From: Loxodes magnus
Lineage: Eukaryota; Ciliophora; Karyorelictea; Loxodida; Loxodidae
Length of the DNA: 64,000 nucleotides
Direction of reading: 5' to 3'
NCBI GenBank assembly: GCA_946699065.1
Contig: CAMPDV010000087.1
Location: 186,001-250,000 of the forward strand
Below are positions 48,654-60,487 of this stretch, piece after piece. The notes under the pieces are model-generated. The model was not told the origin of the DNA, did no database searches, and was given only the letters and a program-made list of their open reading frames with translations. Numbering within the stretch: position 1 is the stretch's first letter; each line of letters starts with the position of its first letter. A program made the translations under genes and the position numbers.

Positions 48654-50687
48654 TTTTGGTTGATTTAAAAAGAGAAAATTCTATTATTTTAACATTCTAA
48701 CTAAATTCAACTCCTTTCTAATCACTAATTTCCTTATAAACCATTCTTTATTACTATAATCTCTCTAATTGTCTCTTTACTTTTAGTATTACTATGAAAT
48801 ACAAATTTATCCAAATGAGACTCTTAGTTCTTTACTTTAGAATATGTTAACTTAGCAATCATACTTATGCGTTTCTAGAATAATATAAGAAGTTTAATAA
48901 ATTAAGTGATAGATAAAGCAAGAGATGGAAATATTTGAAATATAAGAAGCAATGCAGTAATATAGTTAGTAAGAGTATATACTTCTTAAAGTTCATAACA
49001 ATAAGAATTTCATATCTTTAAATTAATTAATTCATTAACTTACTCTATAGGAAATTCCCATAACTACATATATTTGAGATTAATTATATAGATACACTAT
49101 CTTTTTTATATTTAAGGATAACTGAATTATATCTTCTAGCTTAATTGGAATATCTATAATTATAGAACCATTCTTATTTAAATGTAGGAAGAATTAACTT
49201 CTGACAAAGCACTTTATTATTGACTAAGTATATCTGTATTTACTATCTTATTAATAAGACTTTATTTCAGCAATGATAATTCCTTTGCTTATGCATATTT
49301 TATTGAAAGCAGCAAATATTAAAATAAGGTAGCTATAATAGCTAAATTAATTAGTCATTTGCTCTATTAAAAATAATTAATTTATGCATGTTTTATATAT
49401 TTAATTGTTATACCTATGAAGAGACTAAAGAGAACAAACTAAAGCTTAAGAAGTGGTTTATTTAAAGGTATAAATGTGTATGCTTTATATTTTAAGTATA
49501 AATAGAATATTTCTATAATCACTATGCTATTAGAATCATCCTCTTACTTCACTAGCTAGGCTTTAATATATTTAAATTAAACTATATAATTATATAAACA
49601 ATCACTTTCGTCACATATTTTGCTAGTTATTATTTAATCTTATTTTTACTCAAAGTACTCTATAGACAGTAGATCTATATTCAATTATTTGAAGAGTTTA
49701 AATAAGATAAATAGAGGAAATTAATTATTTAAATTATATAGGAAATCTCCTAAAGCAAATATCTGACTATCATGAAAGTAAGTTACTTAAATAAAAAGTT
49801 AAAATTAAATATATAATAGACTCTACTAATCTACCTTTAATTTAAAATACTAAAGAAATGTACCATTAATATCATTACTTATATACAACTTACATATAAA
49901 ACCTATTAAATCTAATGTAACTAGATATAGAATTAAGTGTTTAGGCTAATATAAGAAGCAGCTACTAATAGTGATTAAAGAAGTAATTAATAATTTAGAT
50001 TTATGCTCTCATCAATAATTTGCTACCTCTCTTTTTAACTATCTCTTTTAAACGAATGCTCAGCATATCACACGCTTTTTATTTTATGTATAATGCTAGT
50101 AGGTAGTTTAAAGCTAAATTAAGTAAATTATGATAAATAAAGCTGCTTTAAAATAAAGATATAACTAAATAGCCAAAATTAGAGATAATTAAATAAAGAG
50201 ATTAAGGAAGTTTAATTACTCAAAGAGTTTTAATAATTAATACGGCTTTTTAAAATACTATACAAACAATTAGGATTTTAGATAGATACAAAATTATATA
50301 TTTCTATATCTTCAATTTATAGCCTTATAACTTACTTTTTCCATTTTACTTATAGTTCCAGATATGAACCATATACACGCTTTTCATATTCTGAAATTAG
50401 ATTATAAGCCAGTCCATTAAATAAAATATAAAAGTATTGAGTTAGTCTAGTGTATATATATAAAAGTAAAAGATAAAAGAATCTAAACTTAGAGAACTAA
50501 AGATGAATATAAGTAAAGATATAAAAGAATGCTTATCCTATGAAGGATACTTAAAATAAGGAATTAAACAATTAATTGGAATTAAACAATTAAAATTAAT
50601 TACTTTTTAATCCTAAAAGCATTAATTAACCTCCATTGTTATAGATATCTCTTTAATATATTCTGTATATAAAAGTATCTAAAGAAA
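48654..50687. other. Divergent AT-rich intergenic region
   Basis: 2 kb between the divergent starts of the golgin and the K+ channel, so it should contain both promoters. No coding-like frame, repeat or RNA gene recognised. AGCT words are frequent and CpG is rare. Confidence 0.45.
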
Positions 50688-52624
50688 ATGAGCTAAGAAG
50701 TAGGCGATACTCAAATTAAAAAGAATGAGGCATAAGCGTAGGAAAATGAATAATAAATAAATAAGTTAATTGAGGAACTAACTGGTAAAAAGTTGCTTAG
50801 CCCAATCTAATCTACGTTATTTTCAACTTAGTCCTAAAATCAAGTTTCTTCAAATACTAATGAATTGCAGCAAAATTAGAATGAGGCAGCTTAAACTATT
50901 CAGATGATTCAATAGCCAAGCAAAATATTAGAGAAGAGAGCATCAACTAGAACATTCTCTCAAAAACTTTCATAAAAATCAAGAAAATCTACAAGATAAT
51001 CTTTCTAAATTTATAACGAAGATATATCAGCCAATAGATTTTTTCACTTAGTTCAATAAAACGAATATGAAAAATTAAGAGTTGCAGAGACAGTTTGCGC
51101 TCTTGTAGCACTAATAAGTGTTGTAACAAGTGCAATAAGTTAAGATATTGTATTTACACATACTAATTTAAACAAAGATGGATGGGATTGAATCAACGCT
51201 ATTGGGACTCATAAAGATGTAGACTTTATAATTTCTTATTTTCTTATTTGTCAGACTATTTTGACCATTTAGCTTGAAATAGCAATAGTATGAAGAACTT
51301 TTAAAACATTACAGTGATAGAAAAGCAGAGGAGAAATAGGGTAGAAGTTAACTCTAATGTCATCAGGAATGTGAAAGTATCTGCTATTTGAAATGCTGGT
51401 TAATTTAATACATCCTATTTATTTTCTAAAAGATAAAACTTTTTTAAATTATAGCCCTCCTTTAGGCCACGAAGTTGAATACTAATGCAATGAACCTTTA
51501 GATATTCTAATATGTATTCGACTTTATCACTTTATACGTGTGATCCTCCATTTATCGAAGTTTAGAGGTCATAGAACTTAAAGAATTTGCGACTTGAATA
51601 ATACAAAATAATCAAAGATGTTCACTTTGAGATGTATAATGAAGGAAATACCAAATACGATAGTTCTATTAGCTATGGTTATTACTATTATAGTTTTTGG
51701 CTATTTTCTTCATATATGTGAAAGGTCTTATTGGAATATCCCTAATGCTAAAGATTTTGGCAATTTGAGTAATGCAATGTGAAATATTATTGTCACCATT
51801 GCTACAGTAGGATATGGAGATTTTTATCCTGTTACTACCTCAGGAAGATGCGTAGTTTTTGTTGTTGTCATTTGAGGAGTTATGCTTGTATCTACTATGG
51901 TGGTTAGTGTAACTAATACTCTAGAAATGGACTCAAGTGAGAGAAGAAGTTACTTTATTATCAAAAGAATTGATTTTAAACATAAAATGAAAAGCAAAGC
52001 TGCTACTTTAATAAGTTTAGCTGCTAAAATAAAAATACTAATGAAGAAAAATGCCAGCTAGCAAAAGATAGGCATCTTTCTAGGAAAGTTTCTAAAAGCT
52101 AAGACAGATTTCAAAATGCTAAAAACGTAAGCTGTTTCTATTTCAGAGATTTGAGATCCTTATATATGTAAGGAGATTCAAGCGAAATTACTAATTAAGA
52201 TTTATGTTTAGTTAGGACTGAAATAAGCAACCTTCAAAAAAGTGTTGATTAGTCTATAATGGAAATATAATAGTAGCTCAAAATTATACTAGGAGAAGCT
52301 ACAGATTATGAAAAGAGAAAATCGATAAATTATTCTTGAAACACTTTCTATTTTGTTGATCCTATATTTAATATTATCCACTTAACTAGACTTTATCTAT
52401 AGGCTTTAAATGCTGCTTATTTCTAAATTAATAGCTAGAATTCATTATCTTCTATCTTAAATTAGTTTCCAATCCTCTTCTAATATTCTTAAATTAAGTC
52501 TTCTCCTATAGATAATCTATTCTCTATGCCAATTAAAAATATCTATATTAATGCAGAGTAGTTAGTTTCCCTAAAACCTACTAAATAAAAGATTGAGAAG
52601 TTATAGAGAGACTATAGGAAGTGA
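50688..52624 (+). CDS. SK-like six-TM potassium channel
   Basis: 638 aa after splicing a 20-nt intron. The N-terminal 130 residues are polar. S1 (VCALVALISVVTSAI), S2 (FIISYFLICQTILTI), S3 (YLLFEMLVNLIHPIYFL), S4 (ILICIRLYHFIRVILHL, few charges as in SK channels), S5 (IVLLAMVITIIVFGYFLHI), the pore NAMWNIIVTIATVGYGDFYP, and S6 (CVVFVVVIWGVMLVST) follow. The filter TVGYGD (about residues 373-378) shows K+ selectivity. The layout matches calcium-activated SK channels (AMWxIxxTFLTIGYGD), where calmodulin binds just after S6. A coiled-coil segment (TEISNLQKSVDQSIMEIQQQ) and a Ser/Gln tail end in DYRK-TGA. The pore Trp is TGA (51780-51782). It would set membrane potential, which governs ciliary beating. 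Confidence 0.92.
52127..52146 (+). other. 20-nt intron in the K+ channel gene
   Basis: GTAAGCTGTTTCTATTTCAG, phase 2. It restores the frame from KMLKT to DLRSLYMQGDSSEITNQDL and the coiled coil. Confidence 0.82.
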
Positions 52625-53511
52625 TTTAATAGAATATACAGGGAGAAAATAAAAGTGTCTAGATTAGTATAAATAAGCAAATAGTTTAGCTTATATATAG
52701 AATACAACTAGATCCTTAATTTTCTAGCATGCTATATTCAATAGAAGCTTACAATCTAATTAGTTTACTTTTAATCAAAAGCATACTTTTTAAATAAATT
52801 TTGCATTTATATATATTAAAAACTTTGTAATGTTAACTTAGCTTAGGCACAAAACTAATATATTTACTTATAAACCTCAAGAGAAATAAAATTATAGCTA
52901 GTATATTAAATCTAGAAAATAGGGAAAGTTTATGATTTGAAGGTATAAATTGATATTTATTATATCTATAAAGCAAGCATCTATTAAGAGATATAATAAC
53001 TGACTAAGTTAAGAAAAATAGCCTAATATATATAATTATTATTTATCAGTTTACTTTAAATCACTGATTTAGTTAATTTTAACTTAGCAGTATGGTTATA
53101 TTATACTAAAGCTTAGTAATTTTAGTTTATGAGCTAGTGTTTAAATTGTATATACTTAAACTAATAACTACTTGGAGTTTTAGGCTTTATTATTAAATAA
53201 TAAATCTAATTAGAACTTTAAAATTATAATTTAGGCATATATATATAAATGCTTTTTCCAAGAGTTTTGAAATAGAAAGTAACAAGAAATGCAATAGATC
53301 TACTTTTGTTTTGCTATAACAGTAGACTTAAACAAATAAAAAAGATGATAACTTAAGATAGATTAAGTATATAGAAGATTTTAAAAAGACTAAAGACTAA
53401 AAGAAAATTAAAGAGATTAGCATTACTGATAGATTATTAAATTAAGGATAATTAACTTAGATTATTTAAAATAAAATTATAAGACATTATGAAGTATCAA
53501 AACCTAATTCC
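52625..53511. other. Intergenic between convergent genes
   Basis: AT-rich, no gene seen. The two genes end towards each other across about 890 bases. Confidence 0.45.
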
Positions 53512-54042
53512 TCATTAATCTTACTCAGAATTTTATTGCACATATACGTTCTCATAAATTTGCTTTCTATAATACCTTTCCACATACTAGCTGATTAATA
53601 GAAGAAAAGCAAAGGTAAAAATAGAAATTATTATGCCAATGGAAAGCCAATATGCTTCATTTGCGTTTTCTCGACAATCATCCTTACTGAGCAGATAATT
53701 AAGGCCTATAGCAAGCCATGCAAATTCTAGTGATATGAAGTAAATTTTGAGCTACCTAAGTAGAAACTAATGATGGTCGCTGAGCTGCACTTTTAATAAA
53801 TCTTTGATGACTATGCAAATGTCTAGTGCAAATAATAAACACACTTAAACTTCAGTTCAGTTCATCAAAAAATTCGTTTAAAAGGGATCACATTTGGTAG
53901 GAAAAATAGTTTAGGAGATAATCAAAATAATAGGTGCTAAAATCATGACAGAGAAAAGAATTCACATTAAGTTTCTTCTAATGAATTTTCATCTCTCAAT
54001 TTATTTTTAAATCTAGAGCATTTGCAGTCCAATCTGCTACAT
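53512..54042 (-). CDS. Four-TM membrane protein of unknown function
   Basis: 176 aa in one frame. It starts MQQIGLQMLQIQKQIE, then has TM segments WILFSVMILAPIILIIS, VCLLFALDICIVIKDLL, IYFISLEFAWLAIGLNYLL and WLSIGIIISIFTFAFLLLIS. A luminal DPFQTNF loop follows the first, and a Tyr-rich C-terminal tail (QYVERYYRKQIYENVYVQ) ends in TGA. Trp codons in MWIL, NWTE and KW are TGA. No family recognised. It is divergent to the Myb gene with a 383-base shared upstream region. Confidence 0.7.
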
Positions 54043-54425
54043 TTATAATAATTAATTTCTAAAATAAATAAATAAACTAAATGTTTATTATTAAAGCATT
54101 ATTATCTGCTAATACTATGACTATTAACTAAGCTCCAATTGCTTCCTTTATCATATTCTCCTTTATTTTCTTACTTCAAACTAAAAAGAACCTCATCTTA
54201 TACTTAAATACCTTAGCCTTTAGAATAAGAATAAAAGGCATTTAACTAGAGTGTTGATTTAGATGGGAATTAAATAATAAATAGGTAAATGAAAGTTTTA
54301 AACTAGTAATATGAATGTAGAGGTTAGGTATAGTAAGGAATGATTATGATTGTAAAACATAATTAGATAGGGTTTATTTTAATTTAAATGCAAATGATTT
54401 CTAAAATCAAATCTTCATTTTTAAA
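54043..54425. promoter_or_regulatory. Shared upstream region of two divergent genes
   Basis: 383 bases between two start codons facing away from each other, so both promoters must lie here unless transcripts overlap. AT-rich, with no recognisable TATA-type or other motif. Confidence 0.35.
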
Positions 54426-55701
54426 ATGGAAGAAAGTAATTTGCATATTACCTTATAGCTCATTGAAAAGGAAACTAATGAAGAACCTGAAATGTAGACT
54501 GACTAGTCCAATTTAACTTCAGCAAACTTGAATTACTAAGAAGCGTAAACTACTGAAAGTGATTGTCTAAGTGATGCATCATTCGCTTTTACTTCTATGT
54601 CTGTACTGTCCCCTGAAATAAGTAGAAGTCCCAGTCCTAATTTACGTAACTTGAAAAGAAAAGGAAGTGTAGCAAAAGCTGAAAAAGAAAAGAAGTTTAC
54701 GAGACATACTTATCTTTGAACTGCTAAAGAAGATATTAAGCTTCAAGAACTAGTAAAATAGCACAAAACCAAATGAACTAAGATTGCAAACGAACTTAAT
54801 AAGCTATTTCACAATGGCTAGCCAAATCGTACTGCTAGAATAGTAAGAGAAAGATATAAAAACTATGTAAACCCTAATATTTCTAGTAACTTTCTTTACA
54901 TACAGAAACTAATTGGAGTTTATAAGAAGATTTAATATTGCTAAGCTAATAAAAGGGTATTGGAAACAAATGGTCAAAACTTGCTGTGTATTTATAAGGT
55001 AAGTCTTTTTAATTACATAGGGAGAACTGAAAACTAAATAAGAAACAGATGAAATAGTCTTATAAACAAGGTTAGCAAGGGTAACGAAAATTAGGCTAAT
55101 TAAGAAAAAATAGTCGAAAAATTGATATAGAAGATTAATATAGAAATGGCTAACGAACAAATTTTTAACAAAAGAGAAGGACAAGATATTGATAATCTTC
55201 AACTTGAATACTCTCCACTATCCAAAAAGCGTAATATAGAAGATTATTAATTTAATTGAGAGTAGCCAACAGAGGAATAGGAGAAGAATAGAGATAGATG
55301 CTAAACTATTTCTAACTTAAAAGCACAGGAAAAGACAAGTAAAAACTAAGGATTCTAGACAGTAGAATAAATTGTAGAAAATAAATATATAAAGTAAGAG
55401 GTGAAAATAGAAGACGGAATAAAATAAGACCAGTACACTTACTAAAATTAAATTAATTAATATTAGTACTTTGATCAAGCAGAAGAAGATCTCGAAAGAG
55501 ATATATATCAAGATCTCGATTGATAGCTAAACGAAGGTAACTTGCTAAGTCCAGTTAATATAAATGATTTTGGATTTAATAAAAATTAATGCAATTAAGA
55601 CTAATTAGATATATCCAATAATAAGGAGACGGAAATGGATTACTACTTCAACATAAACGATCTTATTCTTCCAGATTGTAATTAAATAACATACTAGTTG
55701 A
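54426..55701 (+). CDS. Myb/SANT DNA-binding protein
   Basis: Two Myb repeats after splicing two introns. Repeat 1: LWTAKEDIKLQELVKQH, TKWTKIANELN, GQPNRTARIVRERYKNYVNP. Repeat 2: NWSLQEDLILLSQQKGIG, NKWSKLAVYLQGRTENQIRNRWNSL. This is the R2R3 layout of Myb transcription factors, whose third helices (RTARIVRERYKN, RTENQIRNRWN) contact DNA. Of the three or four Trp per repeat, two in repeat 1 and one in repeat 2 are TGA (for example 54717-54719). An acidic/Gln/Asn-rich tail of about 250 residues follows and could activate transcription. The stop is uncertain: coding-like sequence ends near 55680 (LILPDCN), but the first TGA in this frame is far downstream, so a 3' intron is likely. The end given is approximate. 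Confidence 0.87.
54886..54905 (+). other. 20-nt intron in the Myb gene
   Basis: GTAACTTTCTTTACATACAG. Splicing joins repeat 1 (NPNIS) to KTNWSLQEDLILL, the start of repeat 2. Confidence 0.85.
54999..55020 (+). other. 22-nt intron in the Myb gene
   Basis: Starts GTAAGTC and ends ATTACATAG. Splicing joins KLAVYLQ to GRTENQIRNRW, restoring the recognition helix of repeat 2. It is the longest intron found here. Confidence 0.87.
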
Positions 55702-55933
55702 ATAATAATTAATAACTTTATAATACTTACTTAGCATCTTCTCACCTTTTATTAATATAAGCATTCGTATTAATTCTGTAAAAATATATATAAATGATTT
55801 TTTATTATATTTACTTTTAATTCACCTAATTTTAGGATATATATTTATCTTCTTCTATATAACTGTTTTAATCGCTTTATTAAGAGTAAATATCTTTTAT
55901 TCAAATCTTAATTTCTTCAAATTTTTAGCTTAA

Positions 55934-56737
55934 ATGGATTATAAAATTTATGCATGATTACTTTTAATTTTCTTACTTGCTTTAAGTTTCCCTTTAAGTT
56001 TCAATTTATTAGAATTCAAAATATTTCTCTCTTTTTCTAAATTTGGAAATTCTGAATAAGATCTAACAATATTGCTTATCAAGGCTTTGAATTATCTTTT
56101 TATATTTTTCTAATATGCTTTTTGGTAGCCGTTGCCCTAAGTCTTTGCATTATCTAAAACTTTATTAGCTCTTATTACTCTTATTATCCAAATAATAATG
56201 ACAGAAAAGCCTGAATACAGAAATAATAGAAGAAGATACAATAAATAAACCTTTAATGATTAAGCAAGCTTAAGATAGTATTACTTTAATAATTTTCTTT
56301 AAACTTCATTTAAATATTTTACCTGCGCTAAATCTATATCAGCAGCATCATTTATATCTAACAGCAATATATTTATAATTACCCTTAGAGTTTAATTCCC
56401 AAACTTGAGCAATTTTGAAGAATAAAATATAAGTATAACATCACTAAGGAATCTTAATGATATGTATATTACACTTAACTCTTTCGATATTTCTAACTAG
56501 AAAAGGAGTGTTTGCTTTTTTTTAGTTATTACTATTGATATATTAATATTATTTATCGAAACCTTTAAATAGTTATTCATTTACTAATAATACCTGTTAG
56601 ACTTTTATTTTATTTCAACTCTTTGCTTCTTCTCTATTTTCCTAATCTTCCTCTGCTTTTAATTTAGCTTCAAGTATTTTTTCGTTTTCATAAGCTTGAT
56701 GTCCCCACATACTATCTTCCTCTAAAGGTTATTCTGA
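55934..56737 (+). CDS. Hypothetical four-TM membrane protein
   Basis: Frame of 267 residues starting MDYKIYAWLLLIFLLALSF, a signal-anchor or first TM segment. It has further hydrophobic stretches (ALNYLFIFFQYAFWQ, TLLALITLIIQIIM), a polar basic linker (EYRNNRRRYNKQ) and TM4 (VCFFLVITIDILILFIETF), a tetraspan layout without the tetraspanin CCG. Only one internal TGA (Trp) in 260 codons. The first in-frame stop (56735-56737) lies inside the convergent SPRY gene, so the true end is probably earlier, after an unseen intron. It is only 230 bases from the Myb tail and in a frame compatible with a Myb 3' intron, so independence is not proven. Confidence 0.42.
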
Positions 56738-57424
56738 CTGATCTTCTTCTTCTGATTTATCTTCTAAGGTGAATTTAAGAGAACTTTTGCCTTCTACTTA
56801 ATTTGGATCTAATAGCTTTTCAAAAATTTCGATTTCTTAGGATTCTCCTTCTTGTATTTCATCAGAAGATAGATCAAGATCTCTTCTTGACCTCCCTGCT
56901 CTTTCATCTTCATCCTCTTCAGTTCAAATTTTTAATTCCTAGAGTTGAATATCAGTATCAGTTCCAGTGACAGTAAAGTAAAGTTTTTCACTTAAGAATA
57001 GATCATCAGTAAAGAATTCATAGTCTACCTTATTAATAGAATACCTCATCTTGTTTTCATCTCTAAAAAAGAAAACTTCTAATTCATCTCCAGGATTCAT
57101 AAACTTCCCAAATTTTGATCCTTTATTGCTGTGGTTCGATAAAACATTACCAGTATAAAGATTCAGTCCAATTCCAGTTATTTCAAGATGTCTATCAAGA
57201 CTATCAATTAATTATGAAGAAACTCCTATTAGAGCTCTGTTATTTCTAATCAAGTAAAACCGAGCATAATATCTATATTTAGGCAAAAGAGGCTCTGATA
57301 ATAGAATTCCTCCACTGAATATGCAATCTCCTTTACTTTAAGGAAATTTAACTAAAGTATTCTTATCAAACAACTCAACTCCTTCTGTAAGCTAAAAAGC
57401 ATTAAACGTTTTCTTTAATTCCAT
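56615..57424 (-). CDS. SPRY (B30.2-like) domain protein
   Basis: 269 aa. Residues 1-155 form a SPRY fold: GDCIFSGGILLSEPL, YYARFYLIRNNRALIGVSS, ITGIGLNLYTGNVLSNHSN, KFGKFMNPGDELEVFFFRDE, KMRYSINKVDYEFF and LYFTVTGTDTDIQL, with the usual order of strands and the Y-T-G-N and G-D-x-x-E-V blocks. SPRY domains bind partner proteins. The C-terminal 110 residues are very acidic (EEDEDERAG, EEEDQSEQPLEEDS) and helical, ending EEAKS-TGA. No catalytic domain. Trp in IWTEED is TGA. One frame, 270 codons. The 191 bases upstream hold no gene. Confidence 0.72.
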
Positions 57425-57615
57425 TAAGCAATTAATTAATAACAATATTCTTCCTTTTTAAATCAAGAAAGCACTAATTTTATAGCAAGTAGCTTAAATC
57501 TTATTATAATTTGTTCAATAAAGAGACTAAAATAACAATCAGCAATACTCTAACTTTATATAAAATAGCTTTTTGTAGATACTCCTGCTTAATATTTAGA
57601 ATTATTAGAACAATA

Positions 57616-58569
57616 TCATAAGATAAAGCGATAGTCGCATATGAAAATGTTATTTATCTACTTCAGAACTTCTATATTTGTGTTTCTTTAGTATAATATA
57701 GATAAGAAGAGGTAAGAAGGGGATAAAGCAATTAACTCTAATTATTTTACTAAGGTTATTTATTTTTTCTAAAGAGGGTTTATTAATAAGTCTTGCTTTA
57801 TTCTCTTTTGATCAGGCCAATAGTGAAGAACTATCTCGGTTATTTCTTTACAATCTCTAGCCTAACTTCCTATTTCTTTTATACTGCTATAATTACCTTA
57901 AAAGTAGTTTATAAATGTCTAGCATTGACTAAACTCACTATTCTTTTAGTCTATTAGCTCTTTTAGAAATTTAGGTGATTCTTGGCATTTGCATATGTTT
58001 TCTTTGAAGTTTTGCTATATTATAGGTAACTTAGAAACTCTAACTTCGCTATTTATTTAAGCAAGACCTTATTCAAGCAACTTTTCAGCTTCTTAGCTAA
58101 TTTTCTAGATCTATGGAGTCAAATCGCTTTCAAATTCCTATAGAGTTTGCTCCAAAAACGAAAAATAGTTCTTTAAATTGTTGTATTTGAAAGCTTCATA
58201 TGGAGTTAGTTTCTCTTCAAGCATAAAGATATAAGGTACTTCATTTTAAACTTTCAGTTCTATTTTTTCTATATTACCACATGTTCTTGCAGACAAAAGG
58301 AAGACAAAACTATTTAATACATCAATTAATTGAGGATCAGCTAGAATAATATCAACTCCCATTAATTAAAGCAACTCTTATCTTAAACTTTCATACCTTT
58401 CTTTCATTGATTTAAGTCTTTAAAATACTCTGTCATACTTCCTAAACTTTTCATCAAGACTTTTAACATCGACTGGCTTCAAAATCAAGTCATTTTTTTA
58501 CTTATCTAATCCAGAAAACAATTCTTAAGCATTATTCTATTGAAGTTTAGATTAGCAACAGCCAGCCAT
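57616..58569 (-). CDS. Hypothetical helical protein with Cys-rich N-terminus
   Basis: 317-codon frame starting MAGCCQSKLQQNNAQ. The Cys pair near the start is a possible palmitoylation site. The rest is alpha-helical: EKFRKYDRVFQRLKSMKERY, DPQLIDVLNSFVFLLSARTC, a LTPYEAFKYNNLKNYFSFLEQ segment, EAEKLLEQGLAQ, and QARDCKEITEIVLHYWPDQK. No family recognised. The last 40 residues before the TGA at 57616-57618 have lower coding quality, so the real end may be somewhat earlier. Start is 76 bases after the end of the upstream gene on the same strand. Confidence 0.62.
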
Positions 58570-58644
58570 TAAGAATTAATCTATGAATTTGAAATTTTTT
58601 ATTTGATTATCTAAATTCTAAGATAGAGTTTCTCAATTAAGATA

Positions 58645-60487
58645 TCATTGATCTTTAATTTAATAAATCTTAGATTTATATAGTGTTTAGCCTTATTGAA
58701 TATCTTAATATGACATATTAATTGATAACTTAAATGATTTATTAACTATAAAATTTGTTTTCGTTTTTCCTAAAAGAGTTAGACGTAGCTGATCTTTATA
58801 GATAAATTGCTTGTAAAGCAAAAATTACCTCTATTCTCCGAAGAAAGCATTCTAGTTTTTATTATGTTCAGATTCTTTACTTGGAGACTGTTTTACAGGT
58901 CTACCAATATCTTATCTTTACAATCCAAACTTATAGTTGTTGCTTTTTCCATTTCCTGTATTTTCGTAAAAACTAGCAGTGTCCTATTGCATTTATAAAT
59001 TTTTTGTATTAGGACTAAAAGTTAAAATTTACGTAGCTGGCTCTTGATTTAAAAACTTTGACTGATTCAACTGAAAGTTTTTATCTTGAGTTAAGTTGCT
59101 TGGAACTTTCTACTCTTCTTTCTTTTATACTGGAGTCGCTATTTAATCTGCAAAAAATTCTTATTAGTTCTTTATTAATCCTTGATCAACTTAAGTAGGC
59201 AAAGGTGGCCTACCTGACTTTGCATGTATGCTAGCAGGATTCGTTACATTATAGAAGGATCCTATGTTTTTATTAGGTTTCGGAGACTCAAAAAATTATA
59301 TTTTACTTTTTTCGAATTGCTTTTATTCTTCTGATGCTCTGTAATATAAAACATTACGTTTTTCCTCTTGACGAGCAAAAGAATCTTGCAGCGCTTTCTT
59401 AAAACCCTTCTGATGATGGTCTCGTAACTTCTTTAGTCTACTTTTGTGTAATTAATGGAGATCTTTTAGTATCAGGAAGTGGAGTTACAGCAAAAAATTA
59501 GGCTTTAGATTATTCTAACTATAAGTCCATTTATTTTTTTACCTCAGTCTATATTTTTTATTACTATTATGCTTTTTCTTAGCTTTATCCTATATAAGGA
59601 TACTCAGGATTCAAAGGATTGGTAGATCTGTTTGTGATGAAAGATTTTTTTAAAGTTCCAGACTAAGCTCCTGGAATATCTTAAATTTGTATTTAATTTC
59701 TTACTTACTAAATGCGTTTTAAATAACCGTTAGTTGTTCCTGGTTTTGCACCATCAATATCTTCAGTTGTAAGGGGTCTGTAAAATTATTCTTTTATTCC
59801 ACGACCAATTCTGGGTTTACTGCCTTCAACTTGACCAATTTTATATTTTGATCCTTACTCATTAAATACTTCGTACTCAGGGTCAAGTGGATTTGTAATT
59901 CTTTTAGTTTTCCAATCATTAGCACTAATATCTCTTGCATCCATAAAATTTGGCTTCTTTAAGAAAACTTCTGGCTTAGGTTTAGCTCCTTCAATGTCGT
60001 CGATATTCATGTTATTCCTTGTCTTTCACTTAAAATTAGAAGTTGGCGAACATCCTTCTATGTCATCATGTTTTAAATTATCTCTTATAAATTTTGGAGG
60101 TGTAAAGGGTCTAACTTAAAAGGTAGGTAACTTATATCTAGGTTCAAGGGGATTGTGTGGAACTCTGCTAGTAATAAATTCTATTTTCTGTGGCCAAGAC
60201 CTTTCAATGTCTTTATGCTGGTTAATAAAGCAAGGCTTATTGTTATAAACTTTAAGAACTTTGGGATAAGCAGACTCTATGTCTTATGTACAATTGACAG
60301 TTGTTATTTTATTATTGAATTAATATCCTTGAAGCTTTGCTTTTGCTCCTTCTATATCGTTAGTCTAGAGGGATTTATTCTATCCTTATATCACTTTTTT
60401 AATTGGAACATCATTATTTGTAATAGTTGATAGGCTCATTAAGTCTTAACGTTTTGGAAAAGGGTTTGCAAACGAGTCAGTCCACAT
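58645..60487 (-). CDS. D-I-x-G-A-x-P repeat protein, probably cytoskeletal
   Basis: 607 aa from two exons. Residues 1-300 carry about eight spaced motifs: NDIEGAKAK, QDIESAYPK, KDIERSWPQ, DDIEGCSPT, DDIEGAKPK, GQVEGSKPR, EDIDGAKPG, QDIPGAQSG. They alternate with R-x-x-N-P-L-x-P-x-Y units (VPHNPLEPRYKLP, ITNPLDPEYEVF, STNPLNPEYPYIG). Spacing is 35-60 residues. The second half is Gln/Lys/Asn-rich with a helical segment KKALQDSFARQEEKRNVLYY. Repeats of this kind are seen in protist cytoskeletal and axonemal proteins; that role is inference. Single N-terminal exon plus an intron at 59410-59428. The stop TGA at 58645 is the first in frame; a possible last 19-nt intron (GTAATTTTTGCTTTACAAG) could change the final 60 residues. 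Confidence 0.75.
59410..59428 (-). other. Probable 19-nt intron, non-GTAA start
   Basis: GTTACGAGACCATCATCAG, phase 0. Needed to join the repeat half to KGFKKALQDSFARQEEKR. It begins GTTACG rather than GTAA and is GC-richer than the others, so the exact borders are less sure. Confidence 0.55.
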
